Source: VXMF01 sp965206775 (GTDB taxonomy: Bacteria > Acidobacteriota > Terriglobia > Bryobacterales > UBA6623). From it: a stretch of 64,000 nt of DNA. The stretch is taken from NCBI GenBank assembly GCA_965206775.1, contig CBDBKU010000002.1:1860001-1924000 (forward strand), in the 5' to 3' direction. Positions 8,171 through 19,114 of this stretch are shown piece after piece (the stretch's first letter is position 1; each line of letters opens with the position of its first letter). The position numbers and the translations under genes were made by a program. The notes beneath the pieces were generated by a model. The model searched no databases. It was given only the letters and a program-made list of their open reading frames with translations, and was not told where the DNA came from.

Positions 8171-10161
8171 CTACGCTTTGTGATCTTTCCCCTTGTCTCT
8201 CGCTCCCACTGCCAGCAGTTCCAGAGGCACATCCAGGGTTCGCTGATGGCGTCGGAACGCGAGTCCGGCTGCCGCCGCGATCCGGGCCTGGTCGTTGTTC
8301 GGATCCACATCCTGCCGCTGGCTCCACACCTTGCCCGCCTGGGTTCGCATCGTCGTGGTCAGCCGCACCCATGTGCGCATCCGCTCTCGAATGGACCGCC
8401 AGCTGTACGTCAGGCCCTGGGAGCGCAGGCGGTAGCGCAAGGCGTGGACCAGGTGGTACGCCAGAACCGTGATGAACAGGTGGCCTGCCACCCGCTTGCC
8501 CAAACTGTGGTGCAGTGGTCGCAGTCCCAGTTCCTCCTTCAGCGACCGGAAGGTGGCCTCGATGTCCGCAAGGCGGTAGTACTCCTGCACGATCCGGGCC
8601 TCGTCCCAGTCCACCCGACTGGTGCGCAGCAGACTGGTACCCTGCATCCGGTCCCGCTCTCCGTGCCTGGCGCTCGGCTCCCAGCGCACGGCCTTGGCCC
8701 GGCCCCTGTCCCCCTCCTCCACCGTGACCTTGTAGTGACTGGCCACGATCTTGTAGCGCTGCTCGAGCCGTCCGAGCTTGCGCAGCACCTTCTCGTGGTT
8801 CTTCAGGCGGCGCTTGATCGAGAGCCCCTCGTGCAGGTTCTGCAACTCCTGCTCGAAGCGCCCCCTCTGCCGCTCCAGCAGTTCCTGCTCGTCCTTGTCC
8901 CGCGCCGGACTCCATACGCACAGCCGCACTTCGCTGTCCTGCCCGTCCTGCTCCTCGTCCGAGGCATCTGCCAGCCCGGCTTCCTGCCGGCTCAGCCGCC
9001 AGATCTTCAGCTCGCGTCCGCTGGCACTGTCCCAGACCGTGTCGGGGTCCCGCTGCGGGGATTCCTGCCGCTGCCGCTGCACCGTGATGAAGTGCAGGTC
9101 CTGCTCGCGCAGCCAGGCCAGGTTCTCCTCGCTCACGATCCCTCCGTCGAAGATCACCGTGAGCGGGTCGTCCTCGGCTCGTCCGGCCCCCAGTCGCTGC
9201 ACCGCCTTCTGCAAGGTGCCTGCCTCGCCCACATTCCCCGCCAGCACCTCCGAGCGTCGCGGGAAGCCGTCGCGGTCCATCAGCAGGCCGAGAGTGACCA
9301 GCGGGCAGTCGTGGCGCTTCTGTTTCGAGCGCCCGTGCGCCGCGTAGGCATGCTGGGGCCGTCCGCAATGGTACGTGTTCGTCAAGTCGTAGAAAACAAT
9401 GGATGTCGGCAGGTCGAACAGAGTGCGTTCGCAGCGGAAGAGGGCTTTCTCGATCGGTTCGCGATGTTTCCAGAGGGCATCGGAAGCGACATACAGGGAA
9501 TTGGAAGAGAGGTCACCAGGCTGCAACCCCAGCAGCTCGGCCAGCACGGAGTCCTGGCGTAGCCAGCGCAGGGTTTCCCGCTCACTGGCGGGATGCAGTG
9601 CCCTGGCCAGGGCCTGGGCCATGCCGAGTCGCACATGGCGGTCCCGCAGGCCGGCTTGTTCGAAGCACTGGCGCAGTTGCAGCTGTGCGGCTACCAGCTG
9701 CAGCAGGCGGGCGGCACCGGCCTCGCGCACATCGGTGTGACGCAGGCTGGCCGGCAGCAGCGGGAGGACTGTCTCGGGAGCCTCCGCAGGGGTGGGGTCC
9801 ACTCCGACCTGCAGGCCGAGATCGTGGTCTTGCTCTTGCAGGCGGCGACGCAGAACGGGGACGATTTCGTCCACTTCGGCGCGGAGACTCTGTCGGAGCT
9901 GCTCCTGTTCGGTCGGAGCTGCTCCTGTTCGGGGTCCTGTTCGGATAGGGGCAACAGGGACACCTGGCCAGCGAGGCTGTGGCGAATGGCGCCAGCGAGT
10001 TGCTTCCAGTGCTGGCGAGGGACGCGATCTTCGAGACCGGCCCGGAAATGAGCCAGGATTCTCTGGCGGACCTTGCCAGCGGAGCGCTGGGAGTGAACGA
10101 GGCGGTAGGAGAGACCACCGGCGGCAGCGCCGGGGCGTGTCCGGACAGACCGAATGAACAC
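8171..10161 (-). pseudogene. IS1634-family DDE transposase, frameshifted by a 20-bp duplication
   Basis: The N-terminal part is read from the GTG at 10161 (FIRSVRTRPG, then SAGKVRQRIL). The catalytic part is in another frame running to the stop at 8171. It carries VFYDLTNTYHCG with the first Asp, TVIFDGGIVSEENL with the second, and YYRLADIEATFRSLKEEL with the Glu, as expected for IS1634. The two frames meet in a 20-bp unit that occurs twice in tandem (9893-9912 and 9913-9932). Removing one copy gives a continuous reading (EQEQLRQSLRAEVDEIVPVL), so the duplication is the lesion. A start at 10177 in the catalytic frame gives an arginine/proline-rich leader that is not native. Restored length would be about 655 residues. 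Confidence 0.8.
9893..9932. repeat. 20-bp tandem duplication inside the IS1634 transposase
   Basis: Two identical adjacent 20-bp units (beginning TCGGAGCTG and ending TTCGG), followed by a partial third (TCCTGTTCGG at 9935-9944). Twenty is not a multiple of three, so the duplication shifts the reading frame. It is probably a replication-slippage event primed by the short CTGTTCGG repeats already present. Confidence 0.85.
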
Positions 10162-10350
10162 GACACGAATATATCAACCTTGGCCAGCAATGTCAACCAC
10201 CGTGGACAGTACGTGGTCACTACAAAAGCACGGATGGCAGAATATGGGTGGATCCCACGTGTTGATTACGATTCATGAGCGATCAAAACGCGAAACCGAT
10301 GGCTGGGCTGAAGATTCGAATGCCACAATCTTCGTCGAACTCGGGTAATT

Positions 10351-10363
10351 CTCCAAAGTTGGG
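10351..10363 (-). repeat. IS1634 right terminal inverted repeat
   Basis: CTCCAAAGTTGGG, the inverted copy of 8087-8099. It is followed at once by the second TGCT target-site copy (10364-10367). Confidence 0.85.
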
Positions 10364-10960
10364 TGCTGGTCTCCGAGCACGGTGTGCTGGGGGCGCTCGG
10401 CTTCGCCGCCGCGGCCCTCGCGCTGGCCGCGCGCGTGGCCTTCATCGGCTGGGATGCCGCACCCGCAGGTGCCAGCTGCATCGCGTGATCGGCTTGAGCC
10501 GTTTCCTGATCCGTCCCTCCGTGCGCTGCCGGAATCTCGCCTCCAAGGCCCTCTCGCTCGCCCTGCGCCGCCTGCCCTCCGACTGCCAGCGCCGCTACGG
10601 CTACCGCCCGCTGCTGGTGGAATGGAGTGGTACCGGCTGCGGTGGCGCATCGAGGACTGGCACCGGGTGCTGAAGGCGGGCTGCAAGGTGGAGTACCTGG
10701 GACACCGGCGGGGCGAGCGCATCGAGCGGGCGGTGACGATCAACGCGGTGATCGCCTGGCGGCTGGCCGTGCTGACGCTGGCGATGCTGGGCGGATACCT
10801 GCACTTCAAGCGCAAGCGCTATGCGGTGCCGGGCCACCAGGTGATGTGGGAGGGCTACACCCGGCTGGCCATGATCGCGCAAGCCTATGAGCGGACTCTG
10901 CGCCTGAACCAGGAGAGCAATCTCTACCAGCGGTTGCGTCCTGACGAGACTTCTGTGTAA
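10364..10960 (+). pseudogene. DUF4338 / IS4 transposase, middle and C-terminal fragments
   Basis: This continues the DUF4338 frame after the IS1634 element (LVSEHGVLGALGF, then FIGWDAA). A single missing base near 10460 then shifts the frame to TRRCQLHRVIGLSRFLIRP, then RNLASKALSLALRRLP and YGYRPLLVE. At about 10620 the frame jumps directly to the IS4-type C-terminus (WYRLRWRIEDWHRVLKAGC, then ERAVTINAVIAWRL), ending at 10960. The rest of DUF4338 and the first catalytic aspartates of the DDE domain are therefore deleted. The domain order shows the parent was a DruA-like/IS4 fusion transposase. It carries three lesions in all: the insertion, a one-base deletion and a large internal deletion. 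Confidence 0.65.
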
Positions 10961-11246
10961 ACGGCAGCCCGCGCCTGCACTGACGCAGGGTCGACCGAGC
11001 AGATCGAGCGGCAGATTCGGTCCTTCGCGGCGATTGGGAGACGAGCGTGTTCAGCGGCGACTCAAGGATAGGCACGCGAGGGGAGAGAAGTGCTTATTTG
11101 ATGTCTTGACAGCGACTGACTTGAGGATTGGCCGCAGGGAGAGTACACTGCCGATGGTAAGGGCGACTTGGCGAGCTGTTGAGTGTGCTCGCGAGTCGAA
11201 GGCACGATGCCGCCGGGAGTTTCCGGCGAAAAAGGGGGTTTCAAAC

Positions 11247-14200
11247 ATGCGGTTCGCAAGACTGAGTTCCATTGGTTCGATTGCTTCCGGGGTGCTAGCG
11301 AGCCTATTGCTCCCAGTACCGGCATTCGCCCAGAATTCCGGCATCCAGGGCGTTGTGTCCGATGGCAGCGGGGGCGTGATTCCAGGTACCACTGTCACCG
11401 CCGCCAATTCCGCCACTGGCGTCGAGTACACCGCCGAAAGCAACGAGACCGGCTTTTATTCGGTTCCGTTCCTGAGTCCCGGAACATATAGCGTCTCGGC
11501 GGCGTCGGAGGGCTTTTCCCGCTCGACCAGGGAAAACCTGAAGCTGGACGTGCAGCAGATCGCGCGCGTCGACTTCGCGCTCAACATCGGAACTGTGACG
11601 GAGACGATCGAGGTCTCGGCGGCTGCCGCACTGCTCGAATCGGAGCAGGCCACCATGGGGCAGGTCATCGAGAACAATCGCATCGTCGAGATGCCACTCA
11701 ACAAGCGAAACTACCTGGAGCTCGCGCAGCTCTCGGTCGGCATTCTGCCCGGCGCGACCGTCGGTGCCGGCACTAGGCCGGGGCGGAACGAGGCCGGATT
11801 CGCCGGCATGGGCATGCGCGGCTATCAGAACAACGTCATGATCGATGGAATCGACAACGGCTCTCGCGCGGGCGGCGGGCCGTTGGGTTTCGAGGCGCAA
11901 GCCAGCAAGCCCTCGGTGGACGCGGTTGGCGAGTTCAAAGTCGTCACCAACAACATGTCCGCGGAATATGGCTTCCGCATGGGGCCGAAGGTGCTGGTGT
12001 CCATCAAGTCCGGATCCAACGACTTGCATGGAAGCGTCTTCGAGTTCATTCGCAACGAGAAGCTTGACGCCACTAACTTCTTCGCCAACCGCTCGGGCTC
12101 GGTCAAGCCCACGCTCAGGCAGAATCAATTCGGCGGGACGATTGGCGGGCCGATCGTGAAGAACAGAACATTCGGTTTCTTCAGCTACCAAGGCACGCGG
12201 ATTCGTCTGGGCCGCACGTTTCTCGCAACCGTACCTGCCCAGCTCACCCGCAGTGGCGACTTTTCGATGGAGCGCCAAAACTTCAACATGATCTACGACC
12301 CCGCAACGACGGTCGGGACCGGCGCTGAAGCGATCCGAGAACCGTTTCCGAACAACGTGATCCCGTCCAGCCGCTTCGACCCGGTAAGCTCGCCTCTCCT
12401 AGGCCGCTATCCGTTGCCCAACGTCAGCGGTAGGGAGTTCACCTTCAACAACTACTTTCGGGCGCCGTCGGATGCCGATGACACCGACCAGTACGACTTC
12501 CGCCTGGATCACAACTTCTCCGACATCGACCGGGTCTTCTTCCGCATGAGCATCCGTCGTCAGTTCCGCGTGAATCAGAGTCCCTTGCCGGTCGAGGCCG
12601 GTGGACAGGGAGGGCAGACCGTCGACCTCAACGGTGACAACCTTGCGTTCAATTGGACGCACTCGCTCTCGCCCGCACTTCACAACGAAGTACGGTTCGG
12701 CTTCACGCACTTTCCGACCCGGTTCGACACGCTGATTCAGGAACCGCTCAACGAATCCCTCGGCATCAAGGGCGCCCCAGGCGACACGTTCGGGGACGGG
12801 TTCGAACAGGGATTCAGCTTCTTCAACATCAACGGCTACAACAACCTCGGGACTCCCTGCTGCTGGCCCAATATCAACAACATGGACAACATCCAGATTG
12901 TCGACAACCTGATGTGGCAGCGTGGCAGCCACAGTCTGAAGATGGGCTTCGACTATCGCCGCCTGAACATCTTCCGCGAGGCGATGCGTTTCCGTCGCGG
13001 ACAGTTCTTGTTCAATCGAGTGTTCACCGCCGAGCAGCCGAACATCGGGCGCAGCCGATCGAGTACAGGTAACGGCTTGGCGGAGATGATGCTCGGCGTG
13101 GTCGGCCAGACCCGAGTGGGGAATCCGGCTGGTGAGAACGCTATCGTTCCCTACTGGGGTGCCTATATCCAGGACGACTGGAAGATTGTTCCCAGGCTCA
13201 CCCTGACGCTCGGCCTGCGATGGGAGCTGTTTAATCGAGGCTTCTATCCGCAGGGGCATGTCCCTGGGCGCACGGGAGTGAGTAACTACCTCACGGTCTA
13301 TAACGGCCTGCCAGCTGGCCAGGACGAGTTCTGGGACCGGCCCGAGGATGGCAGCGACTGCGGTTGCGAGCAGGACTACAACAACTTCGCACCACGTGTC
13401 GGCATCGCTTATCGCGTCGACGACAAGACCGTGGTTCGGGCAAGTGTCGGCTTGTTCTACGGCGAGGCTGACATCGTGACGAGCGGGTCGGCCTGGTCCC
13501 GCCAGACACCGGACTTCACTGAAATCATCACTCCGACGTTCGACAACATCACGCCAGTGACCTTGGTCAAGGATGGCTTCCTGCCGGTGACCCTACCAGC
13601 TGCTGAGGCCCTCCCAAACACCGGTGCCTCGACCTACTACCACAAGCTTCCCACCCAGTACGCAGCACAGTGGTTCGTCGACATTCAGCGAGAGCTGCCA
13701 CAGGACATGGTGTGGATCATCGGCTACCAGGGATCTAGCTCCAGCTATTTGCTATACCGGTTCAACGTCAATTTCCCCGGACCTCATCCAACGATCCCAG
13801 CCAATAGACGGCGCTTGCGGCCGGAGCGGACCGGAGTGACTATCCAGGAACCGGGCGCGAACGCGAGCTTCAATGCCTTGGTCACCCGACTTGAGAAACG
13901 CTTCAGCAAGGGACTTACGTTCTTGACCTCGTACACGTGGTCTCACAACATTGACAACAATACGCAGTTCCTCGACACGGGCCTGTTCAACGTTGCCAAC
14001 CAGTACGACCGTCGCGCCGAGCGGTCGAGCGCCAATATCGACATGACCCACAACTTCACCAGCAGCTTCACGTGGCAGCTCCCGTTGGGCCGAGATCGCG
14101 CTCTCGGTGGCAACTGGGGCGGAGCGCTTGATGCGGTCCTAGGGGGCTGGCAGGTTGGCGGGATCGTGTCCCTTCGTTCCGGGTTCCCCTATGAAGTCAC

Positions 14201-14576
14201 GTTTCCCGGAGACCCCCAGAACACTGGCAGCACCAACCGAGGCGACCGCATCGGTGACGGCAAGCTCAGCAATCCGACGATCGACAATTATTTCGACCAG
14301 TCAGCCTTTGCGGTGAGTGCGCCGGGGGTTTACGGCAACAACGGGCGAAATGTACTTCGTGGCCCGGGAGGCAGAAGCTTTGACTTCATGCTCGGCAAGC
14401 GTTTCCAGATGCCGTGGGAGGGGCACACGATGCAGTTCCGCTTCGAGTCGTTCAATCTCACCAACACGCCGCGCTTCGGCCAGCCGGCGGGTGGCATGCT
14501 TCGCGCGGCAACTGGAACGATCAACCGCGCCGACGAACCAAGAAGGATCCAGTTCGGACTGAAGTACCTCTTCTGA
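11247..14576 (+). CDS. Oar-type TonB-dependent receptor with carboxypeptidase-regulatory domain
   Basis: A 1109-residue outer-membrane protein. The signal peptide ends at PVPAFAQ (about residue 28). A CarboxypepD_reg beta-sandwich follows (about 30-115: GIQGVVSDGSGGVIPGTTV, GFYSVPFLSPGTY), then a plug domain (about 125-250, including RGYQNNVMIDGIDN) and a long Oar-like beta-barrel ending in phenylalanine (FGLKYLF). Such receptors import large ligands, typically oligosaccharides, using the TonB system; the ligand is not predictable. The ATG at 11247 is chosen because AGGGGG lies nine bases upstream and the signal peptide follows. The open frame back to 11034 adds 71 residues without signal features. 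A GH51 gene follows on the same strand after 271 bp, which fits arabinan-derived substrate use, but a hairpin separates them. Confidence 0.9.
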   Translation: MRFARLSSIGSIASGVLASLLLPVPAFAQNSGIQGVVSDGSGGVIPGTTVTAANSATGVEYTAESNETGFYSVPFLSPGTYSVSAASEGFSRSTRENLKLDVQQIARVDFALNIGTVTETIEVSAAAALLESEQATMGQVIENNRIVEMPLNKRNYLELAQLSVGILPGATVGAGTRPGRNEAGFAGMGMRGYQNNVMIDGIDNGSRAGGGPLGFEAQASKPSVDAVGEFKVVTNNMSAEYGFRMGPKVLVSIKSGSNDLHGSVFEFIRNEKLDATNFFANRSGSVKPTLRQNQFGGTIGGPIVKNRTFGFFSYQGTRIRLGRTFLATVPAQLTRSGDFSMERQNFNMIYDPATTVGTGAEAIREPFPNNVIPSSRFDPVSSPLLGRYPLPNVSGREFTFNNYFRAPSDADDTDQYDFRLDHNFSDIDRVFFRMSIRRQFRVNQSPLPVEAGGQGGQTVDLNGDNLAFNWTHSLSPALHNEVRFGFTHFPTRFDTLIQEPLNESLGIKGAPGDTFGDGFEQGFSFFNINGYNNLGTPCCWPNINNMDNIQIVDNLMWQRGSHSLKMGFDYRRLNIFREAMRFRRGQFLFNRVFTAEQPNIGRSRSSTGNGLAEMMLGVVGQTRVGNPAGENAIVPYWGAYIQDDWKIVPRLTLTLGLRWELFNRGFYPQGHVPGRTGVSNYLTVYNGLPAGQDEFWDRPEDGSDCGCEQDYNNFAPRVGIAYRVDDKTVVRASVGLFYGEADIVTSGSAWSRQTPDFTEIITPTFDNITPVTLVKDGFLPVTLPAAEALPNTGASTYYHKLPTQYAAQWFVDIQRELPQDMVWIIGYQGSSSSYLLYRFNVNFPGPHPTIPANRRRLRPERTGVTIQEPGANASFNALVTRLEKRFSKGLTFLTSYTWSHNIDNNTQFLDTGLFNVANQYDRRAERSSANIDMTHNFTSSFTWQLPLGRDRALGGNWGGALDAVLGGWQVGGIVSLRSGFPYEVTFPGDPQNTGSTNRGDRIGDGKLSNPTIDNYFDQSAFAVSAPGVYGNNGRNVLRGPGGRSFDFMLGKRFQMPWEGHTMQFRFESFNLTNTPRFGQPAGGMLRAATGTINRADEPRRIQFGLKYLF

Positions 14577-14603
14577 CCGGTTCAAGGCCCCGACGCCGCA
14601 TGC

Positions 14604-14625
14604 CCGCGCCGGAGCGCCGGCGCGG
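14604..14625 (+). terminator. Perfect 9-bp GC hairpin after the TonB receptor
   Basis: CCGCGCCGG-AGCG-CCGGCGCGG forms an uninterrupted stem 27 bp past the receptor stop codon. No U-tract follows, so it may be a weak or Rho-assisted terminator, or an mRNA 3'-end stabiliser. Confidence 0.45.
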
Positions 14626-14847
14626 CCTCGTGTGACTCGCAACGCCTCGACGGAAGGTGCCGGCGTGGCAGCGAACTGGAGGGATGTTGCGGCTGAGGTC
14701 CCAAGGAGTTCCCAGGCCCAGCTCGGGTTGTGTCCAGCCGGGGAGCACTGCGGACCGGCCGTACGGCCCGGCAGCGTCGAGTATGCTAGCTGTCGCAGGC
14801 CGACCGTCGAGTCTCGCTTGCCGCCCACTACGCAGCTGATCTAAGGA

Positions 14848-16509
<1,662 letters not shown>

Positions 16510-16532
16510 GGCGACGGGCGACGGTAACGCAC

Positions 16533-18167
16533 TCAGACGTTCCCCTGCCGCATTTCCTCCGCCATGTAGTCGGTCGCACGCCAGGCCAAGGCAAGCAGGG
16601 TCAGAGTTGGATTCTTCTCAGTCGGCGTAGGAAACGCGCTGCCGTCGGTCACGAACACGTTCGGCACTTCGTGCATCTGCATGTATCCGTTCAGTGCCGA
16701 GCGCTTGGGGTCGTCACCCATCCGGCAGGTTCCGTGCTCGTGAATTGCCGCTCCAAGCTCGTCCAGGCTACCACGCTTGTACGGAAGGGGTTCTGCCTTC
16801 ATCGAGTGCAGGACTTCCTCGACAACGTCGTACATCCGGGGGATCATCTTGCGCTCGTTCTCGCCCAGCTTGTACTCGATCCGGATCGTCGGCACGCCGA
16901 ACCTGTCGTGGTGGGTGCCTTCGACGCTGATCCGGTTGTCCTTGTAGGGCAGCACTTCTCCGTAGGGATGCATCTGGACCAGCGCTGGGTAGCGCTTGCG
17001 TACATCCTTCTTGAAATCCAGGCCGAAGCCCGGCAGCCGCTTCGCGAACTGGGCGTTGTTCCCGCAACCGATTCCCCAGAGCTGGATGCCGAAACCGCGC
17101 ATGTAGTCCCGCTTGTCCTCGGGGCTTTCGAATCGCGGGATGTAGATGTGTCCGCCAGAGATCCCGTCGTCGTTCGTCGAGGGCCGCCCGAACAGCTGAG
17201 GCGCGAAGGCGTAGACATGGAAACGGAACTGCTCGCAGAGGTAGCGGCCGATCACGTCGGAGCCGTTGCCGATCCCGTTCGGATAGGTCGGCGACTTGGA
17301 GTTGAGCAGGATCCGTGTCGAGTCCACGGCCGATGCCGCGAGCACGACTCGCTTGGCGGGAACCGTGCGCTCCTCGCCGGTCAGCCGCTCGAAGTAGCGG
17401 ACGCCGTTCGCCTTGCCGTCGTCGCCCGTGAGGATGTGGGAGGCGATTGCGTTCTCAAGGAGCGTTAGATTGCCAGTCTCGAAGGCGTCCGCGAGCAGGT
17501 AGTCTGGGGAATTGAAGAATGCCCCGATATCGCATCCTTGGCCGCAGGCTCCGCAGTAGTGGCACTTGGACCGCCCGTTGTGGTCTTGGGTCAGGACGGC
17601 GCGCCGCCCTCGCGCCACGGTGTAGCCGGCCTTCTCGGCACCCTTGCGCAGCAGCACCTCCCCGCACCGGAGGTTCGGCGGCGGCAGGTGATGCTGCGAT
17701 CCGGGGAGAAACTTCGAGTCGTCGTCCCCGCCGCACACGCCGATCAGCTTCTCGACATTGTCGTAGTACGGCGAAATGTCCTTGTACTTGATCGGCCAAG
17801 GGATCTCCCATCCGTCGACGGCCGGCTCGGAGAAGTTCAGGTCGCCGTAGCGCAGCGAGACGCGACCCCAGATGTTGGTCTTGCCGCCGACTCCCCACAC
17901 CCGCCGCAGCAGGAAGCTCTGTCCCTCCGGCGTCTCGTAGGGACTCTCTCGCAGCGGTAGGGACTCGAATGCGGGGCTGCGCTGGCCCCGGCGCCGGCGC
18001 TCGCGTGCCTCCCAAGGCTTGACGTGGGACCAGAAGCTGGAGCGGTCGAACTTGGCGCCCGCCTCGAGTATCAGCACCTTGGCGCCCTTTCGCGTGAGGT
18101 TCCACGCCGCCATCCCGCCGCCCGCGCCGCTGCCGATAACGACGACATCGTAGTCTTGCGTTGCCAT
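16533..18167 (-). CDS. GMC-family FAD oxidoreductase (gluconate 2-dehydrogenase-like large subunit)
   Basis: A 544-residue flavoprotein that oxidises a sugar or polyol hydroxyl. The FAD dinucleotide-binding motif is at the start (YDVVVIGSGAGGGMAAWNL), a cysteine-rich stretch (CHYCGACGQGCD) lies near the middle, and the catalytic-His region EHGTCRMGDDP is near the C-terminus. The ATG at 18167 overlaps the stop codon of the subunit-3 gene as TGATG. The longer frame to 18344 would run through that gene and is rejected. In this family the large subunit has no signal of its own and is exported by piggybacking on the Tat-exported small subunit. The usual cytochrome c subunit is not next to it. Confidence 0.88.
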   Translation of the reverse strand: MATQDYDVVVIGSGAGGGMAAWNLTRKGAKVLILEAGAKFDRSSFWSHVKPWEARERRRRGQRSPAFESLPLRESPYETPEGQSFLLRRVWGVGGKTNIWGRVSLRYGDLNFSEPAVDGWEIPWPIKYKDISPYYDNVEKLIGVCGGDDDSKFLPGSQHHLPPPNLRCGEVLLRKGAEKAGYTVARGRRAVLTQDHNGRSKCHYCGACGQGCDIGAFFNSPDYLLADAFETGNLTLLENAIASHILTGDDGKANGVRYFERLTGEERTVPAKRVVLAASAVDSTRILLNSKSPTYPNGIGNGSDVIGRYLCEQFRFHVYAFAPQLFGRPSTNDDGISGGHIYIPRFESPEDKRDYMRGFGIQLWGIGCGNNAQFAKRLPGFGLDFKKDVRKRYPALVQMHPYGEVLPYKDNRISVEGTHHDRFGVPTIRIEYKLGENERKMIPRMYDVVEEVLHSMKAEPLPYKRGSLDELGAAIHEHGTCRMGDDPKRSALNGYMQMHEVPNVFVTDGSAFPTPTEKNPTLTLLALAWRATDYMAEEMRQGNV

Positions 18168-18661
18168 CAGTCGGCGCCTTCCAGCTCGTGCTCGTGCGTA
18201 CAGCCCGGGAATTCGGCCAAGAACGTGTTGCCTTGGTAGCCCAGTTCCTGTACAAGTCCGGGTTCGGTCGAATAGTACGCATCGATCGTCAGTCCCTTGA
18301 GCGTCTCGAAAAAGGTCCCATCCTCTCCTGTCGATTCGCTGCAAAGGGTGAGAGCGTCGATGCGTTGCTGCGGCTCGATCTCCGCGAAGCCTTTCTCCCT
18401 GAGGCCCGCGATGCCCTCTCTGAGAATGCCGAGCGCCTTGCCGTCCTTCGCGAGGTCCTCGTCGAGCATCGCGTGGACCCCCACCTCGCGGGCACCAGGA
18501 GTGTCGGACGCTGGAAGAATCATGTCGACCAGAGTGCCGAGCAGGTCGTAGTCCTCCTTCGAGAACGTGCTCGGGACGTACTTGCCTTGAGCGGCGAGGG
18601 AACCGGCTGACAGCCCGGCCGCAATCGTGACGAGCGCCTCCCGACGGGTAGTTCTGAGCAT
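18167..18661 (-). CDS. Gluconate 2-dehydrogenase subunit 3 family protein
   Basis: A 164-residue small partner subunit. The N-terminus (TTRREALVTIAAGLSAGSLAAQG) is a Tat-like signal. The body shows the subunit-3 pattern DYDLLGTLVDMILPASDTPGAREVGV near residues 38-65 and a conserved aromatic region close to the end. It is required for export and assembly of the flavin subunit in characterised systems. It is the first gene of a two-gene operon and overlaps the GMC gene by one base, so the two are translationally coupled. It is divergent from the FlK-like thioesterase, with only 19 bp between the starts, so promoters must overlap the opposite coding regions. Confidence 0.85.
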   Translation of the reverse strand: MLRTTRREALVTIAAGLSAGSLAAQGKYVPSTFSKEDYDLLGTLVDMILPASDTPGAREVGVHAMLDEDLAKDGKALGILREGIAGLREKGFAEIEPQQRIDALTLCSESTGEDGTFFETLKGLTIDAYYSTEPGLVQELGYQGNTFLAEFPGCTHEHELEGAD

Positions 18662-18680
18662 GTGAGTCCGATTATACGGC

Positions 18681-19097
18681 TTGCCGCGCGCGGCGATGTA
18701 TCATTGCGGCATGCTGGAGCAAGGCCTTTGTTTCGAACAGAAGCACGTTGTTCGAAGGGACGACTGCATCACGTTCCTTGGCGGCGCGGTGCGCCCGTCG
18801 CTCTCAACGCCCGCGATGATCGGGTGGATGGAGTACTGCTGCCGCGACGGAATCCTCCCGCATCTCGATGAAGGCAACGACAGCGTCGGCGTCAAGGTGA
18901 GCGTGGAGCACCTTGCCGCCACGCCGATGGGCCAGGAGGTCACCTACACGGCCAAGGTGGCTGAGGTTGAGGGCCGGCGCGTAACCTTGAAGGTCGAGGC
19001 CTCCGACGGTACCGAAGTCGTTGGGAAGGGCACCCACGTGCGGTTCGTGGTGGACGTGAACCGCTTTGCGGCCCGGCTCCGCAAGAAGTTTGGGTAG
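18681..19097 (+). CDS. FlK-like hotdog-fold acyl-CoA thioesterase
   Basis: A 138-residue single-domain hotdog protein closely patterned on fluoroacetyl-CoA thioesterase FlK. STPAMIGWMEYCC supplies the threonine and glutamate (Thr43, Glu51), VEHLAATPMG the histidine (His77), and GKGTHVRFVVD the last strand. These equal the Thr42/Glu50/His76 triad of FlK almost position for position. Family members outside Streptomyces cattleya hydrolyse other short acyl-CoAs and there is no reason to assume fluoroacetate here. The first ATG is used because it reproduces the family numbering. The ATG at 18711 is an alternative; neither has a good ribosome-binding site. It is convergent with gltD, 17 bp away. 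Confidence 0.8.
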   Translation: MPRAAMYHCGMLEQGLCFEQKHVVRRDDCITFLGGAVRPSLSTPAMIGWMEYCCRDGILPHLDEGNDSVGVKVSVEHLAATPMGQEVTYTAKVAEVEGRRVTLKVEASDGTEVVGKGTHVRFVVDVNRFAARLRKKFG

Positions 19098-19114
19098 CGG
19101 GGCCCAGTTCGGGG

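Larger units (their letters stand above)
8087..10363 (-). mobile_element. IS1634-family insertion sequence, complete to both ends but inactive
   Basis: A 2277-bp element bounded by perfect 13-bp terminal inverted repeats (CCCAACTTTGGAG at 8087-8099 and its complement at 10351-10363), with weaker similarity for a few bases further in. It is flanked by a 4-bp target duplication and contains a single transposase gene on the minus strand. It sits inside an older DUF4338-IS4 transposase relic, whose frame is restored when the element is removed. The clean ends and duplication mean that it arrived by transposition and has not been trimmed. The transposase frame is disrupted, so it probably cannot move unless helped in trans. 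Confidence 0.85.

Noticed and set aside
8171..10177. A 668-codon frame taken as an intact IS1634 transposase.
   Set aside because: Its first roughly 90 residues are arginine/proline-rich and unlike the family. The native N-terminus is in another frame up to the 20-bp duplication.
7677..10960. A Druantia defence island based on the DUF4338 homology.
   Set aside because: The DUF4338 gene is broken in three places and carries a transposase C-terminus. No druB-E or other defence genes lie nearby.
11106..11134. TTGACA at 11106-11111 as a promoter for the TonB receptor.
   Set aside because: The bases 17 bp downstream (TGGCCG) do not resemble a -10, and no alternative spacing gives one.
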